Part shown: one piece after another, positions 7,290-15,929 of the stretch
Layout of the letters: each line of letters starts with the position of its first letter
How positions within the stretch are numbered: position 1 is the stretch's first letter
Source: DGNJ01 sp002388905
Lineage (GTDB): Bacteria > Pseudomonadota > Gammaproteobacteria > Pseudomonadales > Porticoccaceae
Direction of reading: 5' to 3'
Assembly (NCBI GenBank): GCA_036843405.1
Contig: DAITSJ010000002.1
Coordinates: 1 to 64,000, forward strand
DNA: 64,000 nt
Translations under genes and position numbers: made by a program
The notes under the pieces: model-generated
Seen by the model: the letters and a program-made list of their open reading frames with translations, nothing else
Databases searched by the model: none
Told to the model about the DNA's origin: nothing

Positions 7290-8447
7290 ATGACCAGTAT
7301 TCAGGACTACCAGGGTTTGGAACATGCGGTGGAGTTCCTCACCCCCCGCCTGGCCTGCGCCAACCACCTGCCCTTTGTTTGGACGGGGCGGGAAACCGAG
7401 CCCTCCCCCGCAGGGGTATCCCTGCTTTGCCCGTCACGGCCCTGCGCCGGCTTTGCCGATGCCATCACCACCGAAATGAGCCTCAAGCGCGAATTCCTGG
7501 CAGCCGGGCAAACCATCGAGTCGCTTCTGCTGCGAGGCGACCCCATGCGCCAATTCAATGCCGAGCAACTGACCGAGCTTGTCTTTCGTTTTTGTACCGG
7601 TTTCGATCTCGCCGACACTGACCTGGGCTGTCGGAGCATCGCGTTGACTCCTGAATACTGTACCCGGACGAACCTGGCTTTGGTAAAGGGTCTGGCATTC
7701 AATTTCGTCGAGCTCCACCTGGATGCCAGCATCGCCGGACCGGACCGAAGCATTGCTCCCATGGAACGCGCGGCCACATTGATTGGCGAATTCGCCGGCC
7801 TCGGCCTGCATTGCCGCATCAGGCTGAGCGCCGATACCGATGGCGGATTTATCGAAAGACTGACAACCACCCTCATGGCCTGCGACTGCCGTGAAATCGA
7901 GTTCATCCCCTCTCCGCCACCATTGAGGCGTGGGGGGAATTACCGTATTGGCCGGCCTGTCCGGCAGCGGATCGCCAGGTTACTCCAGGAAGCCGGCTAC
8001 CGGCTGCGGGGGGACAGGGATTTCACCAACGAAACCGGACCGGGCAACGGTCTGCGCTACGGCGAATGGGGGTTCTATGACGGACGGATACAGACCTGGC
8101 TGGGCCTGGGCCCGGCGGCGACAGGCATCGTCAGGCGCCACCTTTACCGGAATGCGCGGGATATCGATGCCTATCTGGCAAAAGTGAAGGAGGGGACCCA
8201 GCCCGTCGCCGAATGGAGCGAGGCACCCGTGTTGTCCGAGCCGGCCTGTGAAGCGGCCCAGCAGTTATTCTGTTACCACCGTTTGCCGGGCAATACCGAC
8301 CCGGAAACGATGGCGAACCTGGAGAAACCGATGGCACGGGGCTGGTTGCGAACAGAAGGCGACTCCTACAGCCTCACCGATGCCGGTATCGACAACCTGC
8401 GGACCCTGTGCAGGGACCTTGCCCACCGACGACATCCGCTGGATTGA
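7290..8447 (+). CDS. HemN/HemW-like protein lacking the radical-SAM cysteines
   Basis: A 385-residue protein with the general layout of coproporphyrinogen III dehydrogenase (HemN) relatives: a TIM-barrel-like N-terminal part, a central NGLRYGEWGFYDGRIQTWLGLGPAATG block matching the HemN G-x-G region, and a C-terminal winged-helix-like domain ending LTDAGIDNLRTL. The position where HemN has Cx3CxxC reads LLCPSRPCAG, and the GGGTP motif reads LRGDPM, so a 4Fe-4S/SAM site cannot form as usual. It sits directly before fnr, where hemN is often found, and has an FNR-like promoter. A loss-of-catalysis paralogue is my inference. ATG at 7290 has GGGGA 7 bases upstream. Confidence 0.65.
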   Translation: MTSIQDYQGLEHAVEFLTPRLACANHLPFVWTGRETEPSPAGVSLLCPSRPCAGFADAITTEMSLKREFLAAGQTIESLLLRGDPMRQFNAEQLTELVFRFCTGFDLADTDLGCRSIALTPEYCTRTNLALVKGLAFNFVELHLDASIAGPDRSIAPMERAATLIGEFAGLGLHCRIRLSADTDGGFIERLTTTLMACDCREIEFIPSPPPLRRGGNYRIGRPVRQRIARLLQEAGYRLRGDRDFTNETGPGNGLRYGEWGFYDGRIQTWLGLGPAATGIVRRHLYRNARDIDAYLAKVKEGTQPVAEWSEAPVLSEPACEAAQQLFCYHRLPGNTDPETMANLEKPMARGWLRTEGDSYSLTDAGIDNLRTLCRDLAHRRHPLD

Positions 8448-8469
8448 TGACCGGGGCCGGGACAACGAC

Positions 8470-8475
8470 TATAAT
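8470..8475 (+). promoter_or_regulatory. Putative fnr promoter -10
   Basis: A perfect TATAAT lies 30 bases before the fnr start codon, just after the hemN-like stop. The only -35-like sequence, TTGATG at 8444-8449, is at a long 20-bp spacing, so activator help or a weak promoter is likely. Confidence 0.4.
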
Positions 8476-8505
8476 CCCCCGGAGTTAAACCCCAGGGGGA
8501 TAATC

Positions 8506-9225
8506 ATGGAAGCGAAATGCCCGCACTCGGCGACGACCGTCAATTGCAACGACTGCCGAATGAGCGCCCTGTGCCTGCCCATGGCATTACAGGCGGATGA
8601 AATCGACCGCCTCAACCGCATTGTCGAGCGGGGTCGCCCCCTCCAGCGAAACGAATATATCTACCACGCCGGGGAGCCGTTCAAATCGATCTACGCTGTC
8701 CGCAGCGGGGCCGTCAAGGGTTTCACCGTCAACGATGAGGGTGTCGAGCAGGTCACCGGTTTTTACCTGCCCGGCGAAATTTTCGGCATGGACGGCATCG
8801 GCCACCCGAATCACATCAATTCCGCCGTGGCCCTGGAAACCGCCGCCATCTGCGAGATCCCCTTCTCCCGACTCGAGGAACTGAGCACCCAGATTCCCTC
8901 CCTCCAGCGCCACTTTTTCCGGCTGATGAGCCGGGAAATCACCAACGATCAGCAGCTCATCACCATGCTCAGCAAAAACAGTGCCGAGGAGCGGATCGCC
9001 ACCCTGCTGACCAGCATCTCGGCCCGCAATGCCCGGCGCAAACTGTCGGGCAGCCGCTTCCGATTACCCATGTCCAGGGCCGATATCGGCAACTATATGG
9101 GCCTCACCGTGGAGACAGTGAGCCGGGTCTTCAGCCGCTTCCAGAAGCAGGACATCCTGTCGGTGGACAAGAAGGAAATCGAGATACTCGACCTGGACAG
9201 ACTCCGGTCCATGGCCAACACCTGA
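8506..9225 (+). CDS. fnr: FNR/Anr oxygen-sensing transcription regulator
   Basis: CRP-family regulator of 239 residues that binds an oxygen-labile 4Fe-4S cluster and controls anaerobic or microaerobic genes. Three N-terminal cysteines at 14, 17 and 23 have the FNR spacing Cx2Cx5C, and a fourth at 116 (AICEIPF) corresponds to Cys122 of E. coli FNR. The cNMP-like barrel is followed by a helix-turn-helix whose recognition helix contains ETVSRVFSR, giving the E..SR contacts for TTGAT half-sites. The ATG at 8506 is preceded by AGGGGGA. FNR-type boxes occur nearby upstream of ompW, usp and the hemN-like gene. Confidence 0.95.
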   Translation: MEAKCPHSATTVNCNDCRMSALCLPMALQADEIDRLNRIVERGRPLQRNEYIYHAGEPFKSIYAVRSGAVKGFTVNDEGVEQVTGFYLPGEIFGMDGIGHPNHINSAVALETAAICEIPFSRLEELSTQIPSLQRHFFRLMSREITNDQQLITMLSKNSAEERIATLLTSISARNARRKLSGSRFRLPMSRADIGNYMGLTVETVSRVFSRFQKQDILSVDKKEIEILDLDRLRSMANT

Positions 9226-9246
9226 CAACCGGGCGCCGCCGGACAA

Positions 9247-9275
9247 AAAAACCGCACCCCAGGGATGCGGTTTTT
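9247..9275. terminator. Bidirectional rho-independent terminator between fnr and ompW
   Basis: A perfect 10-bp stem (AAAAACCGCA with TGCGGTTTTT) around a 9-base loop has A and T tracts on the two sides, so it can terminate both the plus-strand fnr and the convergent ompW transcripts. Confidence 0.9.
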
Positions 9276-9287
9276 CGCTTTAACGTC

Positions 9288-9977
9288 TCAAAACCGATAG
9301 GCGAGGTTCACCGCGTAAACCAGCGGGTCCACGTCCACATCGGCGTCGAGAACGACACCGCTGTCAAACTCGAAGGTGGCCTCGGTATCAATATCCAGAT
9401 ACCAGATTGCCGCATTCAGCGTCCACCTGTCATCCAGAGCCACGTCAATACCCATCTCCAGGGCCAGGCCCCAGGAGTCGTCCATCTCCAGATCACCGTT
9501 GCCGAGCACGGCCTCCAGCTCCGAATCGACGGATTCGCTGAAAAAGGTCGTGTAATTGATACCCGCGCCAATATAGGGCTGGAAACGCCGGTTATCCGGC
9601 AGTGGGTGGTATTGCAGCGTCAGTGACGGGGGGAGATGCTTGATGCTGGCGGCATCCACTCTGCCCAGCCCCAGGGCGCCGGTGTCCGCATCCACATCAT
9701 GCTCGAAGGGCGTTGCCGCCAGCAGCCCCAGGCCCCAGTTGCGATTGAGCATATAGGTCAAAGTAATACCCAGTTGGGTATTGTCGTCGACACCGGCGCC
9801 GGAACCGGCGATCGCGCCGACCCCGGCAATGGACAGCGCCGAGCTGTCCTCCCGGGGCGCCACCGTGGCCGCCCCCATGCGAACGATCAGGTCGCCCGCC
9901 TCGTAGGCACTCGCCCATTGGGGGATGGTCGCGGTACAGGCGACCAGGACACCGGACATGAACAACTTCCGTCTCAT
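9288..9977 (-). CDS. ompW: OmpW family outer membrane protein
   Basis: Eight-stranded outer-membrane beta-barrel precursor of 229 residues with a signal peptide (about 1-24, ending WASAYEAGD). OmpW landmarks include DLIVRMGAATVAPRED, TQLGITLTYMLNRNWGLGLLAATPFEHD, LPPSLTLQYHPLP, RFQPYIGAGINYTTFF and a terminal aromatic residue (YAVNLAYRF). OmpW is implicated in uptake of small hydrophobic molecules and is an FNR/Anr target in other gammaproteobacteria. Start ATG at 9977 follows AGGAGAG; an open stretch further upstream lacks family similarity and would run through the FNR boxes. Confidence 0.92.
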   Translation of the reverse strand: MRRKLFMSGVLVACTATIPQWASAYEAGDLIVRMGAATVAPREDSSALSIAGVGAIAGSGAGVDDNTQLGITLTYMLNRNWGLGLLAATPFEHDVDADTGALGLGRVDAASIKHLPPSLTLQYHPLPDNRRFQPYIGAGINYTTFFSESVDSELEAVLGNGDLEMDDSWGLALEMGIDVALDDRWTLNAAIWYLDIDTEATFEFDSGVVLDADVDVDPLVYAVNLAYRF

Positions 9978-10035
9978 GCTTTTCTCTCCTGTTGTGGTTG
10001 TCCGGTTATTGGAGCAGGCGCAAAGCCGCGGGCAG

Positions 10036-10049
10036 TTGATCCAGATTAA
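10036..10049 (-). promoter_or_regulatory. FNR/Anr box 1 upstream of ompW
   Basis: TTGATCCAGATTAA matches TTGATnnnnATCAA at 9 of 10 positions. Its centre is about 35 bases upstream of the centre of a -10-like AATAAC (minus strand, 10005-10010), near the class II activator position. Confidence 0.7.
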
Positions 10050-10067
10050 GGGAGGCAGGCGAGGCAA

Positions 10068-10081
10068 TTGATGCAGATTAA
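10068..10081 (-). promoter_or_regulatory. FNR/Anr box 2 upstream of ompW
   Basis: TTGATGCAGATTAA also matches 9 of 10 positions. It is exactly 32 bp (about three helical turns) upstream of box 1, so two dimers would lie on the same DNA face. Confidence 0.65.
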
Positions 10082-10167
10082 GAAACCGCAAATACCGGCA
10101 CAGTGAGGTGCGCCGCAAGCGCGGGGGCAGGAAATGACGGGGGCGCGGGAGGCGCCCCCTAAGGGAT

Positions 10168-10581
10168 TTATTTTACCTGGATGGTGATGGGCTTGGACAT
10201 CACCGGCGGGTCGTGGGGCCTGTGCAGGTAATCGCCGAGGATCAGTTGCAGGGTGTGTTCCCCGGGCGCCAGTTCCAGTTCCACCTGGGTCTGGCCGCCG
10301 CCAAAATGCAGGTGATTGTCATCGGAGGGAAGCGGCTTGTCCAGGTCGGGCAGTTCTTCAACGTCAACGAGCAGATGGTGGTGGCCGGTCCCTTCCCGCT
10401 CGACACCCGCGGGCGCGACACCGAAGTTGGCCAGGCCAAACTGGACCAGGACGGGACTGGAGACGACCTGGCCATCGGCAGGCGCGATAATATAGGCATT
10501 GGGCTTGCCGGCCCGGTCGCCCGCCAGGGCGGCAACGGCGAGCAGGCTGGTCAGGACGGCGGTGACGAGGGATCGTTTCAT
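10168..10581 (-). CDS. DUF4399 exported protein
   Basis: A 137-residue protein with a cleavable signal peptide (about 1-21) followed by one domain with the DUF4399 features: ADGQVVSSPVLVQFGLANFGVAPAG, GHHHLLVDVE, NHLHFGGGQT and LAPGEHTLQLILGDY. The His clusters suggest metal or ligand binding in the periplasm, but the function is not established. Start ATG at 10581 has AAGGAAG upstream. It lies 46 bases downstream of bolA on the same strand. Confidence 0.8.
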   Translation of the reverse strand: MKRSLVTAVLTSLLAVAALAGDRAGKPNAYIIAPADGQVVSSPVLVQFGLANFGVAPAGVEREGTGHHHLLVDVEELPDLDKPLPSDDNHLHFGGGQTQVELELAPGEHTLQLILGDYLHRPHDPPVMSKPITIQVK

Positions 10582-10627
10582 GGCAGCTTCCTTATTCCCG
10601 GTGGTTAATGATTCGAAATACAGTGCC

Positions 10628-10936
10628 TCAGGAGGCCTTGTTACCGCCCAGGCACCTGGGCGAATCCGGCGCTTTACCGGACCATTCGTCCGGCGTGTAG
10701 GTATGCATGGCCAGGGCGTGGACACCCTTTTCCAGTTCCTCGCTCAACAGGCTGTAGATACGCTGGTGGCGCTTGACCGCGCGCAGCCCGTCGAAAGCGT
10801 CGCTGGCCACAACCAGCTTGAAATGGGTCTCGGAATCGGCGGGCACATTATGCATATGGCTTTCGTTGACCACTTCCAGGTGCACGGGAGAAAGCGCCGC
10901 CTGGAGTTTGTCGCGAATGGATGCTTCGATGGACAC
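10628..10936 (-). CDS. bolA: BolA family protein
   Basis: Class II KH-like fold protein of 102 residues; BolA proteins pair with monothiol glutaredoxins around 2Fe-2S clusters and some act in transcription regulation. Motifs: VVNESHMHNVPADSETHFKLVV (the ESH..H..SE.HF signature), VKRHQRIYSLLSEEL and VHALAMHTYTPDEW. A GTG at 10936, seven bases after GAGGAGG, is chosen over a TTG at 10951 that lies within the ribosome binding site. Same strand as the Kor genes upstream and DUF4399 downstream. Confidence 0.88.
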   Translation of the reverse strand: MSIEASIRDKLQAALSPVHLEVVNESHMHNVPADSETHFKLVVASDAFDGLRAVKRHQRIYSLLSEELEKGVHALAMHTYTPDEWSGKAPDSPRCLGGNKAS

Positions 10937-11048
10937 CTCGATCCTCCTCAACTGCGTTGCTTTGCACAGGATAACACCTCTGCGCCGGATTGCAGGGTTG
11001 CGGATTTTACCCGGCTCGGCCGCACCGCCTGGGAAGACGGCGGGCTAG

Positions 11049-12101
11049 CTAGCGCAGATTGGCGTTGATCGCCTGCAGCGCCCGGCCGCCGGGACAAAGA
11101 TCATCCTCGTTCAGGTCCCGCAGGGGCTTCTTGACAGTGGACTGCAGTTCGTGGAAATCCGAGCAGTCGGGGTCCAGGTAAATCAGGCCGGTGAGAATTT
11201 CACCCTTTTCCTTGTGGTTCTGAATTGCCCGGACGGCCTCATTGCGATCCTGGGTGTTGAAGTCGTTACCCTGTTTGTACAGGTGGATGACCGAACCGTC
11301 ATGAAGCGTTACCTCCCGGGCGTAACCGGGTTCGTACTCGGCGGTGATTTCCTGCCTGACGGGGACAAAGTCCATCTTGCCGGTCGCCGCCATGTGCTCG
11401 CGCACGTACTCGTAACCCTTGGTGGACTGGGGGTTGTTGTTAAACGTCACACAGGGGGAAATGACATCGATAAACGCGAAGCCGCTATGGGAAATGGCGG
11501 CCTTGATCAGGGGAACCAGTTGCTGCTTGTCGCCGGAGAAACTCCGGGCCACGAAGGTGGCGCCCATCTGCAGCGCGGTGGTGCACAGGTCGATGGATTC
11601 GTAGGGATTGGGGACGCCCTTCTTGCTGGCCGAGCCCACATCGGCGGTGGCGGAATCCTGACCCTTGGTCAGACCGTAGCAACCGTTGTTCTCGACGATG
11701 TAGAGCATGTTCAGGTTGCGCCGGGCAACGTGGCCGAACTGGCCCAGACCGATGGAAGCGGTGTCCCCGTCCCCCGACACGCCGATATAGACCATGTCCC
11801 GGTTGGCCAGGTTGGCGCCGGTGGCCACGGAAGGCATACGGCCGTGCACGGAATTGAAACCGTGGGACTGCCCCAGAAAATAGGTGGGCGTCTTGGAGGA
11901 GCAGCCGATTCCGGAAATCTTGGCCACCTTGTGGGGCGGCACGGCGATTTCGTAGCAGGCCTGGATAATGGCGGCGCTCACGGAATCGTGGCCGCAGCCG
12001 GCACACAGGGTGGAGAGACTGCCCTCGTATTCCTGGCGCGTATAGCCCAGTTCGTTGCTGGGCAGATCGGGGTGACGGAAGTTGGGTCTGATATAAGTCA
12101 T
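11049..12101 (-). CDS. korB: 2-oxoacid:ferredoxin oxidoreductase, beta subunit (KorB-like)
   Basis: Thiamine-diphosphate-binding subunit (350 residues) of a 2-oxoacid:acceptor oxidoreductase, probably 2-oxoglutarate-type, which oxidatively decarboxylates the acid to acyl-CoA with ferredoxin as electron acceptor. Key motifs are LCAGCGHD and GIGCSSKTPTYF near the N-terminus, GDGDTASIGLGQF (ThDP/metal site) and VENNGCYGLTKGQDS. It follows korA after 4 bases. Substrate specificity (2-oxoglutarate versus other 2-oxoacids) cannot be settled from sequence inspection alone. Confidence 0.92.
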   Translation of the reverse strand: MTYIRPNFRHPDLPSNELGYTRQEYEGSLSTLCAGCGHDSVSAAIIQACYEIAVPPHKVAKISGIGCSSKTPTYFLGQSHGFNSVHGRMPSVATGANLANRDMVYIGVSGDGDTASIGLGQFGHVARRNLNMLYIVENNGCYGLTKGQDSATADVGSASKKGVPNPYESIDLCTTALQMGATFVARSFSGDKQQLVPLIKAAISHSGFAFIDVISPCVTFNNNPQSTKGYEYVREHMAATGKMDFVPVRQEITAEYEPGYAREVTLHDGSVIHLYKQGNDFNTQDRNEAVRAIQNHKEKGEILTGLIYLDPDCSDFHELQSTVKKPLRDLNEDDLCPGGRALQAINANLR

Positions 12102-12105
12102 GGTG

Positions 12106-13947
12106 TTAACCGACCTTGCGGCGAATTTTGGTCACGGTCGCGCCGCCTTTGAGCTGGCGGATCTGGCGACTGATGTTGCGGGCGGTAATGGGCATGCCAT
12201 TGTAGTGGCGCACCAGGGCGAGCTTCTTGGGATCGATCTCGCACTCGATAATCAGCAGCTTGCGCAGTTGGCCGTCGCGGTTCTGCTCGACCACGAACAC
12301 CCGCTCGTGGTTGGCGATAAAGTCCTCCACTTCCCGGCTGAAAGGAAAGGCCCGGATACGCATGGCATCCAGATGGATACCTTCCCCGGAGAGCATGTCC
12401 AGCGCTTCCCGGGTGGCGTCGGCGCTGGTGCCAAAAAAGAGCACGCCCTCGCTGGTGGTCTCGGCGGCAGGCGTAATCTCGGGCGCGGGCACGTACTCCT
12501 TGGCCGTTTCGAATTTCCTGAGCAGGCGCTCCATATTGCGCACATAGACATCGCCGTCCTCGGTGTAGACGGCATATTCGTCCCGGGAAGTGCCCCGGGT
12601 GAAGAAGGCGCCTTTCTTGGGGTGCGTGCCCGGAAACGTCCGGTAGCAGATACCGTCGTTGTCCATATCCACATAGCGACCAAAACGCTCGGTCATGGCG
12701 TCCAGCTGTTCGGCGCTGAAAACCTTGCCCCGGTCGTATTGGCGGCTGTCGTCCCACTCCAGGGGCTCGGAGACATTGTCGTTCATGCCCAGGTCCAGGT
12801 CCGTGAGCAGGATTACCGGCGTCTGCAGGCGGTCCGCCAGATCGAAGGCCTGGGCGCCCATCTCGAAACACTCCTTGGGCGTCGAGGGGAAGAGCAGGAC
12901 ATGCTTGGTGTCGCCGTGGGAGGCGTAGGCGGTGGCGAAAAGGTCGGACTGCTGGGTGCGGGTGGGCATACCGGTGGATGGCCCGGCCCGCTGAACGTCG
13001 AACAGCACCGCCGGCACCTCGGCGAAGTAGGCCAGCCCCAGGAACTCGCTCATAAGGGACACGCCCGGCCCCGACGTGGCGGTAAACGACCGGGCACCGT
13101 TCCAGGCCGAGCCCACCACCATGCCGATGGCCGCCAGTTCATCCTCCGCCTGGGCGATGGCGAATTTCTTGTCGCCACTGCCGGCGTCGATGCGAAGCCG
13201 GTTGGCGTATTTCTCGAAGGCGTCCACCACCGATGTAGAGGGCGTAATGGGATACCAGGCGGCAACAGTGGCGCCGCCGTAGATTGCACCCAGCGCCAGT
13301 GCCTCGTTGCCCTCCATAAGGATCTTGTCGCCCAGGGCATCACACCGCTTCAGGCGGATGCCCAGGGGGCAATCGTAGCTTTCCCGGGCGTGCTGGAAAC
13401 CCAGCTCCAGGGCATGGATATTGGGTGCGATGAGCTTCTCCTTGCCCCGGAACTGCTCGCTGACCAGATCCTTGAGCACGCCAAATTCAATGTCCAGCAG
13501 GGCCGCCAGGGCACCCACGTAGATCACGTTCTTGAAAAGCTGGCGCTGTTTGGGATCGCTGTATTCCTGACGACAGATCTCGGTGAGGGGGATCCCCACA
13601 AGGTTGACGTCGGCGCGGTGCAGACGGAGGTCGAGGGGCTTGGTGCTGTCGTAAATGAAGTACCCGCCCGGTTCCAGGGACTCCATGTCCTGCTTCATGC
13701 TCTGCGGGTTCACGGCGACCATGATGTCGATGCCGCCCCGACGCCCCAGGTAACCCTTCTCGCTGACCCGCACCTCGTACCAGGTGGGCAGGCCCTGAAT
13801 GTTGGACGGAAAGATATTTTTGGGGGACACGGCGATCCCCATGCGGAAGACCGCCTTGGCGAACATGTTATTGGCGCTGGCCGAACCGGTGCCGTTGACG
13901 TTGGCAAAGCGGATTACGAATTCGTTGACGGACTCTAAACGTTTCAT
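12106..13947 (-). CDS. korA: 2-oxoacid:ferredoxin oxidoreductase, fused gamma-alpha subunit (KorA-like)
   Basis: A 613-residue protein. Residues about 1-190 form the gamma domain (VNGTGSASANNMFAKAVF, LGRRGGIDIMVAVN); the rest is the alpha (pyrimidine-binding) domain, with WYPITPSTSVVDAFEKYA, AEDELAAIGMVVGSAWNGAR, TSGPGVSLM and a C-terminal transketolase-like domain. This gamma-alpha fusion is typical of KorA-type enzymes. The ATG at 13947 overlaps the upstream stop (ATGA), so it is coupled to the FAD/Fe-S gene. Confidence 0.92.
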   Translation of the reverse strand: MKRLESVNEFVIRFANVNGTGSASANNMFAKAVFRMGIAVSPKNIFPSNIQGLPTWYEVRVSEKGYLGRRGGIDIMVAVNPQSMKQDMESLEPGGYFIYDSTKPLDLRLHRADVNLVGIPLTEICRQEYSDPKQRQLFKNVIYVGALAALLDIEFGVLKDLVSEQFRGKEKLIAPNIHALELGFQHARESYDCPLGIRLKRCDALGDKILMEGNEALALGAIYGGATVAAWYPITPSTSVVDAFEKYANRLRIDAGSGDKKFAIAQAEDELAAIGMVVGSAWNGARSFTATSGPGVSLMSEFLGLAYFAEVPAVLFDVQRAGPSTGMPTRTQQSDLFATAYASHGDTKHVLLFPSTPKECFEMGAQAFDLADRLQTPVILLTDLDLGMNDNVSEPLEWDDSRQYDRGKVFSAEQLDAMTERFGRYVDMDNDGICYRTFPGTHPKKGAFFTRGTSRDEYAVYTEDGDVYVRNMERLLRKFETAKEYVPAPEITPAAETTSEGVLFFGTSADATREALDMLSGEGIHLDAMRIRAFPFSREVEDFIANHERVFVVEQNRDGQLRKLLIIECEIDPKKLALVRHYNGMPITARNISRQIRQLKGGATVTKIRRKVG

Positions 13948-15728
13948 AGGGGCGCGGCCTTGGTCACTTCGTAGAGAAATTTCTGCATATCCCATGCCGA
14001 GGTGGGACAACGCTCGGCACAGAGGCCGCAGTGCAGGCACACATCCTCGTCCTTGACCATCACCCGGCCGGTGGGCAGGTCGCCGGAAACATAGAGGTCC
14101 TGGTCGGTATTGCGGGCCGGTATCTTGAGGCGCTCCCGGAGTTCCTCTTCCTCGCCGTTATCAATAAAGTTGATGCAATCGGTGGGACAGATGTCCACGC
14201 AGGCGTCGCACTCGATGCAGCGGCTATCCGAAAACACTGTCTGGACATCGCAGTTGAGGCAGCGTTCGGCCTCCCGGAAAGCAGTGGCGGCATCAAAGCC
14301 CAGTTCCACTTCCAGTTTGCGGTCCTTCAGGGTCAGGCTCTTGTCGGCATGGGGCACCTTGTAGCGGCGATCGTCGTCAATCTGGCTGTCGTAACTCCAC
14401 TCGTGAACACCCATCTTCTGACTGACCAGGTTGGTGCCGGGAGCCGGGCGCTTTGCCACATCCTCGCCCCGACAGAACAGATCGATGGAAATTGCCGCCT
14501 GGTGGCCGTGGGCCACGGCCGTAATAATGTTCTCGGGACCGAAGGCCGCGTCGCCGCCGAAAAACACCCTGGGGTTGGAAGACTGGAAGGTGGTTTCATC
14601 GATCTGGGGCATGCCCCACTTATCGAAGACGATGCCGATGTCCCGCTCGATCCAGGGAAAGGCGTTTTCCTGGCCAATGGCCATAAGCACTTCGTCACAG
14701 GGATAGAATGCCAGGTCCTCGCCGGTGGGCACCAGGTTGCGACGGCCGTTTTCGTCGTACTCGGCACGCACTTTCTCGAAACGCATACCCACCAGTTTGC
14801 CGTCCTCCATGACAAATTCCTTGGGGACGTGGTTGTCGATAATGGGAATGTCCTCGGCAATGGCGTCGTCCTTTTCCCAGGGGGAGGCCTTCATGTCGGC
14901 AAAGGGGCTGCGCACGATGACCTTGACGTCCTCACCACCCAGGCGCCGGGCGGTGCGGCAACAGTCCATGGCGGTGTTGCCGCCGCCCAGGACGATGACT
15001 TTCTTGCCGATCTTGGCGGTGTGCTCGAAAGCGACACTGGCCAGCCAGTCGATACCGATATGGATAAAGGGGTCGGCTTCCTGGCGATTGGGCAGGTTCT
15101 TCAGGTCCCGGCCGCGGGGAGCGCCGGAGCCTACGAAGACGGCATCGTAGTTCTGCTCCAGAAGCTCCTTGAGACTCTCCACGTAGGTATCGAAGTGCGC
15201 CACCGGGCCCATGTCGAGGATATAACCCACTTCCTCGTCGAGCACTTCCTCGGGCAGACGGAATGCGGGTATCTGGCTGCGCATAAAACCGCCGCCGGCC
15301 TTCTGGGCGTCGAAGATATCCATCTCGTAACCCAGGGGCGCCAGGTCGCGGGCCACCGTCAGGGAGGCGGGACCGGCACCCACCAGGGCAATGCGCTTGC
15401 CGTTCTTCTTCGGGGCCTTGCCCGGCAGCCGGCCGGCGATACCCTGCATGCTCTTCTCGTCGGCGGCGACGCGCTTCAAGCGACAGATCGCCACCGGTTC
15501 CTCCTCGATCCTGCCCCGGCGGCACGCCGGCTCGCAGGGGCGGTCGCAGGTGCGCCCGAGGATGCCCGGGAACACGTTGGACTCCCAGTTGATCATGTAG
15601 GCATCGTCGTAACGACCCTGGGCAATCAAGCGGATGTATTCAGGAACGGGTGTGTGGGCGGGACATGCGTATTGACAGTCTACTACCTTGTGGAAGTATT
15701 CCGGGTTCTCAATATTGGTTGGCTTCAA
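13944..15728 (-). CDS. FAD-dependent, GltD-like oxidoreductase with ferredoxin domain, partner of KorAB
   Basis: Multidomain electron-transfer protein of about 594 residues. The N-terminal Fe-S domain has CQYACPAHTPVPEY and CDRPCEPACRR as in glutamate synthase small subunit. Then follow FAD (GAGPASLTVARDL) and NAD(P) (LGGGNTAMDCCRTARRL) sites, and a C-terminal ferredoxin with two clusters (CIECDACVDICPTDC; CLHCGLCAERCP). Coupled to korA, it probably passes electrons between KorAB and NAD(P)H or ferredoxin. TTG at 15728 has a strong AGGGGAGT site and leaves a normal leader after the promoter; ATG at 15782 has no ribosome binding site and would leave only about 10 bases. Confidence 0.88.
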   Translation of the reverse strand: MKPTNIENPEYFHKVVDCQYACPAHTPVPEYIRLIAQGRYDDAYMINWESNVFPGILGRTCDRPCEPACRRGRIEEEPVAICRLKRVAADEKSMQGIAGRLPGKAPKKNGKRIALVGAGPASLTVARDLAPLGYEMDIFDAQKAGGGFMRSQIPAFRLPEEVLDEEVGYILDMGPVAHFDTYVESLKELLEQNYDAVFVGSGAPRGRDLKNLPNRQEADPFIHIGIDWLASVAFEHTAKIGKKVIVLGGGNTAMDCCRTARRLGGEDVKVIVRSPFADMKASPWEKDDAIAEDIPIIDNHVPKEFVMEDGKLVGMRFEKVRAEYDENGRRNLVPTGEDLAFYPCDEVLMAIGQENAFPWIERDIGIVFDKWGMPQIDETTFQSSNPRVFFGGDAAFGPENIITAVAHGHQAAISIDLFCRGEDVAKRPAPGTNLVSQKMGVHEWSYDSQIDDDRRYKVPHADKSLTLKDRKLEVELGFDAATAFREAERCLNCDVQTVFSDSRCIECDACVDICPTDCINFIDNGEEEELRERLKIPARNTDQDLYVSGDLPTGRVMVKDEDVCLHCGLCAERCPTSAWDMQKFLYEVTKAAPL

Positions 15729-15798
15729 AAATGACTCCCCTGGTCGCCGGTACAGACAGGAAATATGGTTCTGGCCGACCATAGCTCATGGAGCGCGA

Positions 15799-15827
15799 TT
15801 TATACCGAAAACGCCGCTGAAAGTAAA
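15799..15827 (-). promoter_or_regulatory. Putative promoter of the kor operon
   Basis: Minus strand TTTACT at 15822-15827 (4 of 6), 17-bp spacer, TATAAA at 15799-15804 (5 of 6). Predicted start near 15792, which fits the TTG start at 15728 better than the ATG at 15782. Confidence 0.5.
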
Positions 15828-15929
15828 TGTTAAACAGGGCATAAGTGACCTTTTCGGCAAAGTTTGTCCGTTTTGGTCACGGCTTGCGGGGCCCCGGCTA
15901 ATCGCCGCCCCGGAAACCGCCCGGAGCGG

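Noticed and set aside
12100..15734. Long plus-strand open frames opposite korA and the FAD/Fe-S gene
   Set aside because: Third-position GC bias creates long antisense frames; the minus-strand proteins carry all the catalytic motifs.
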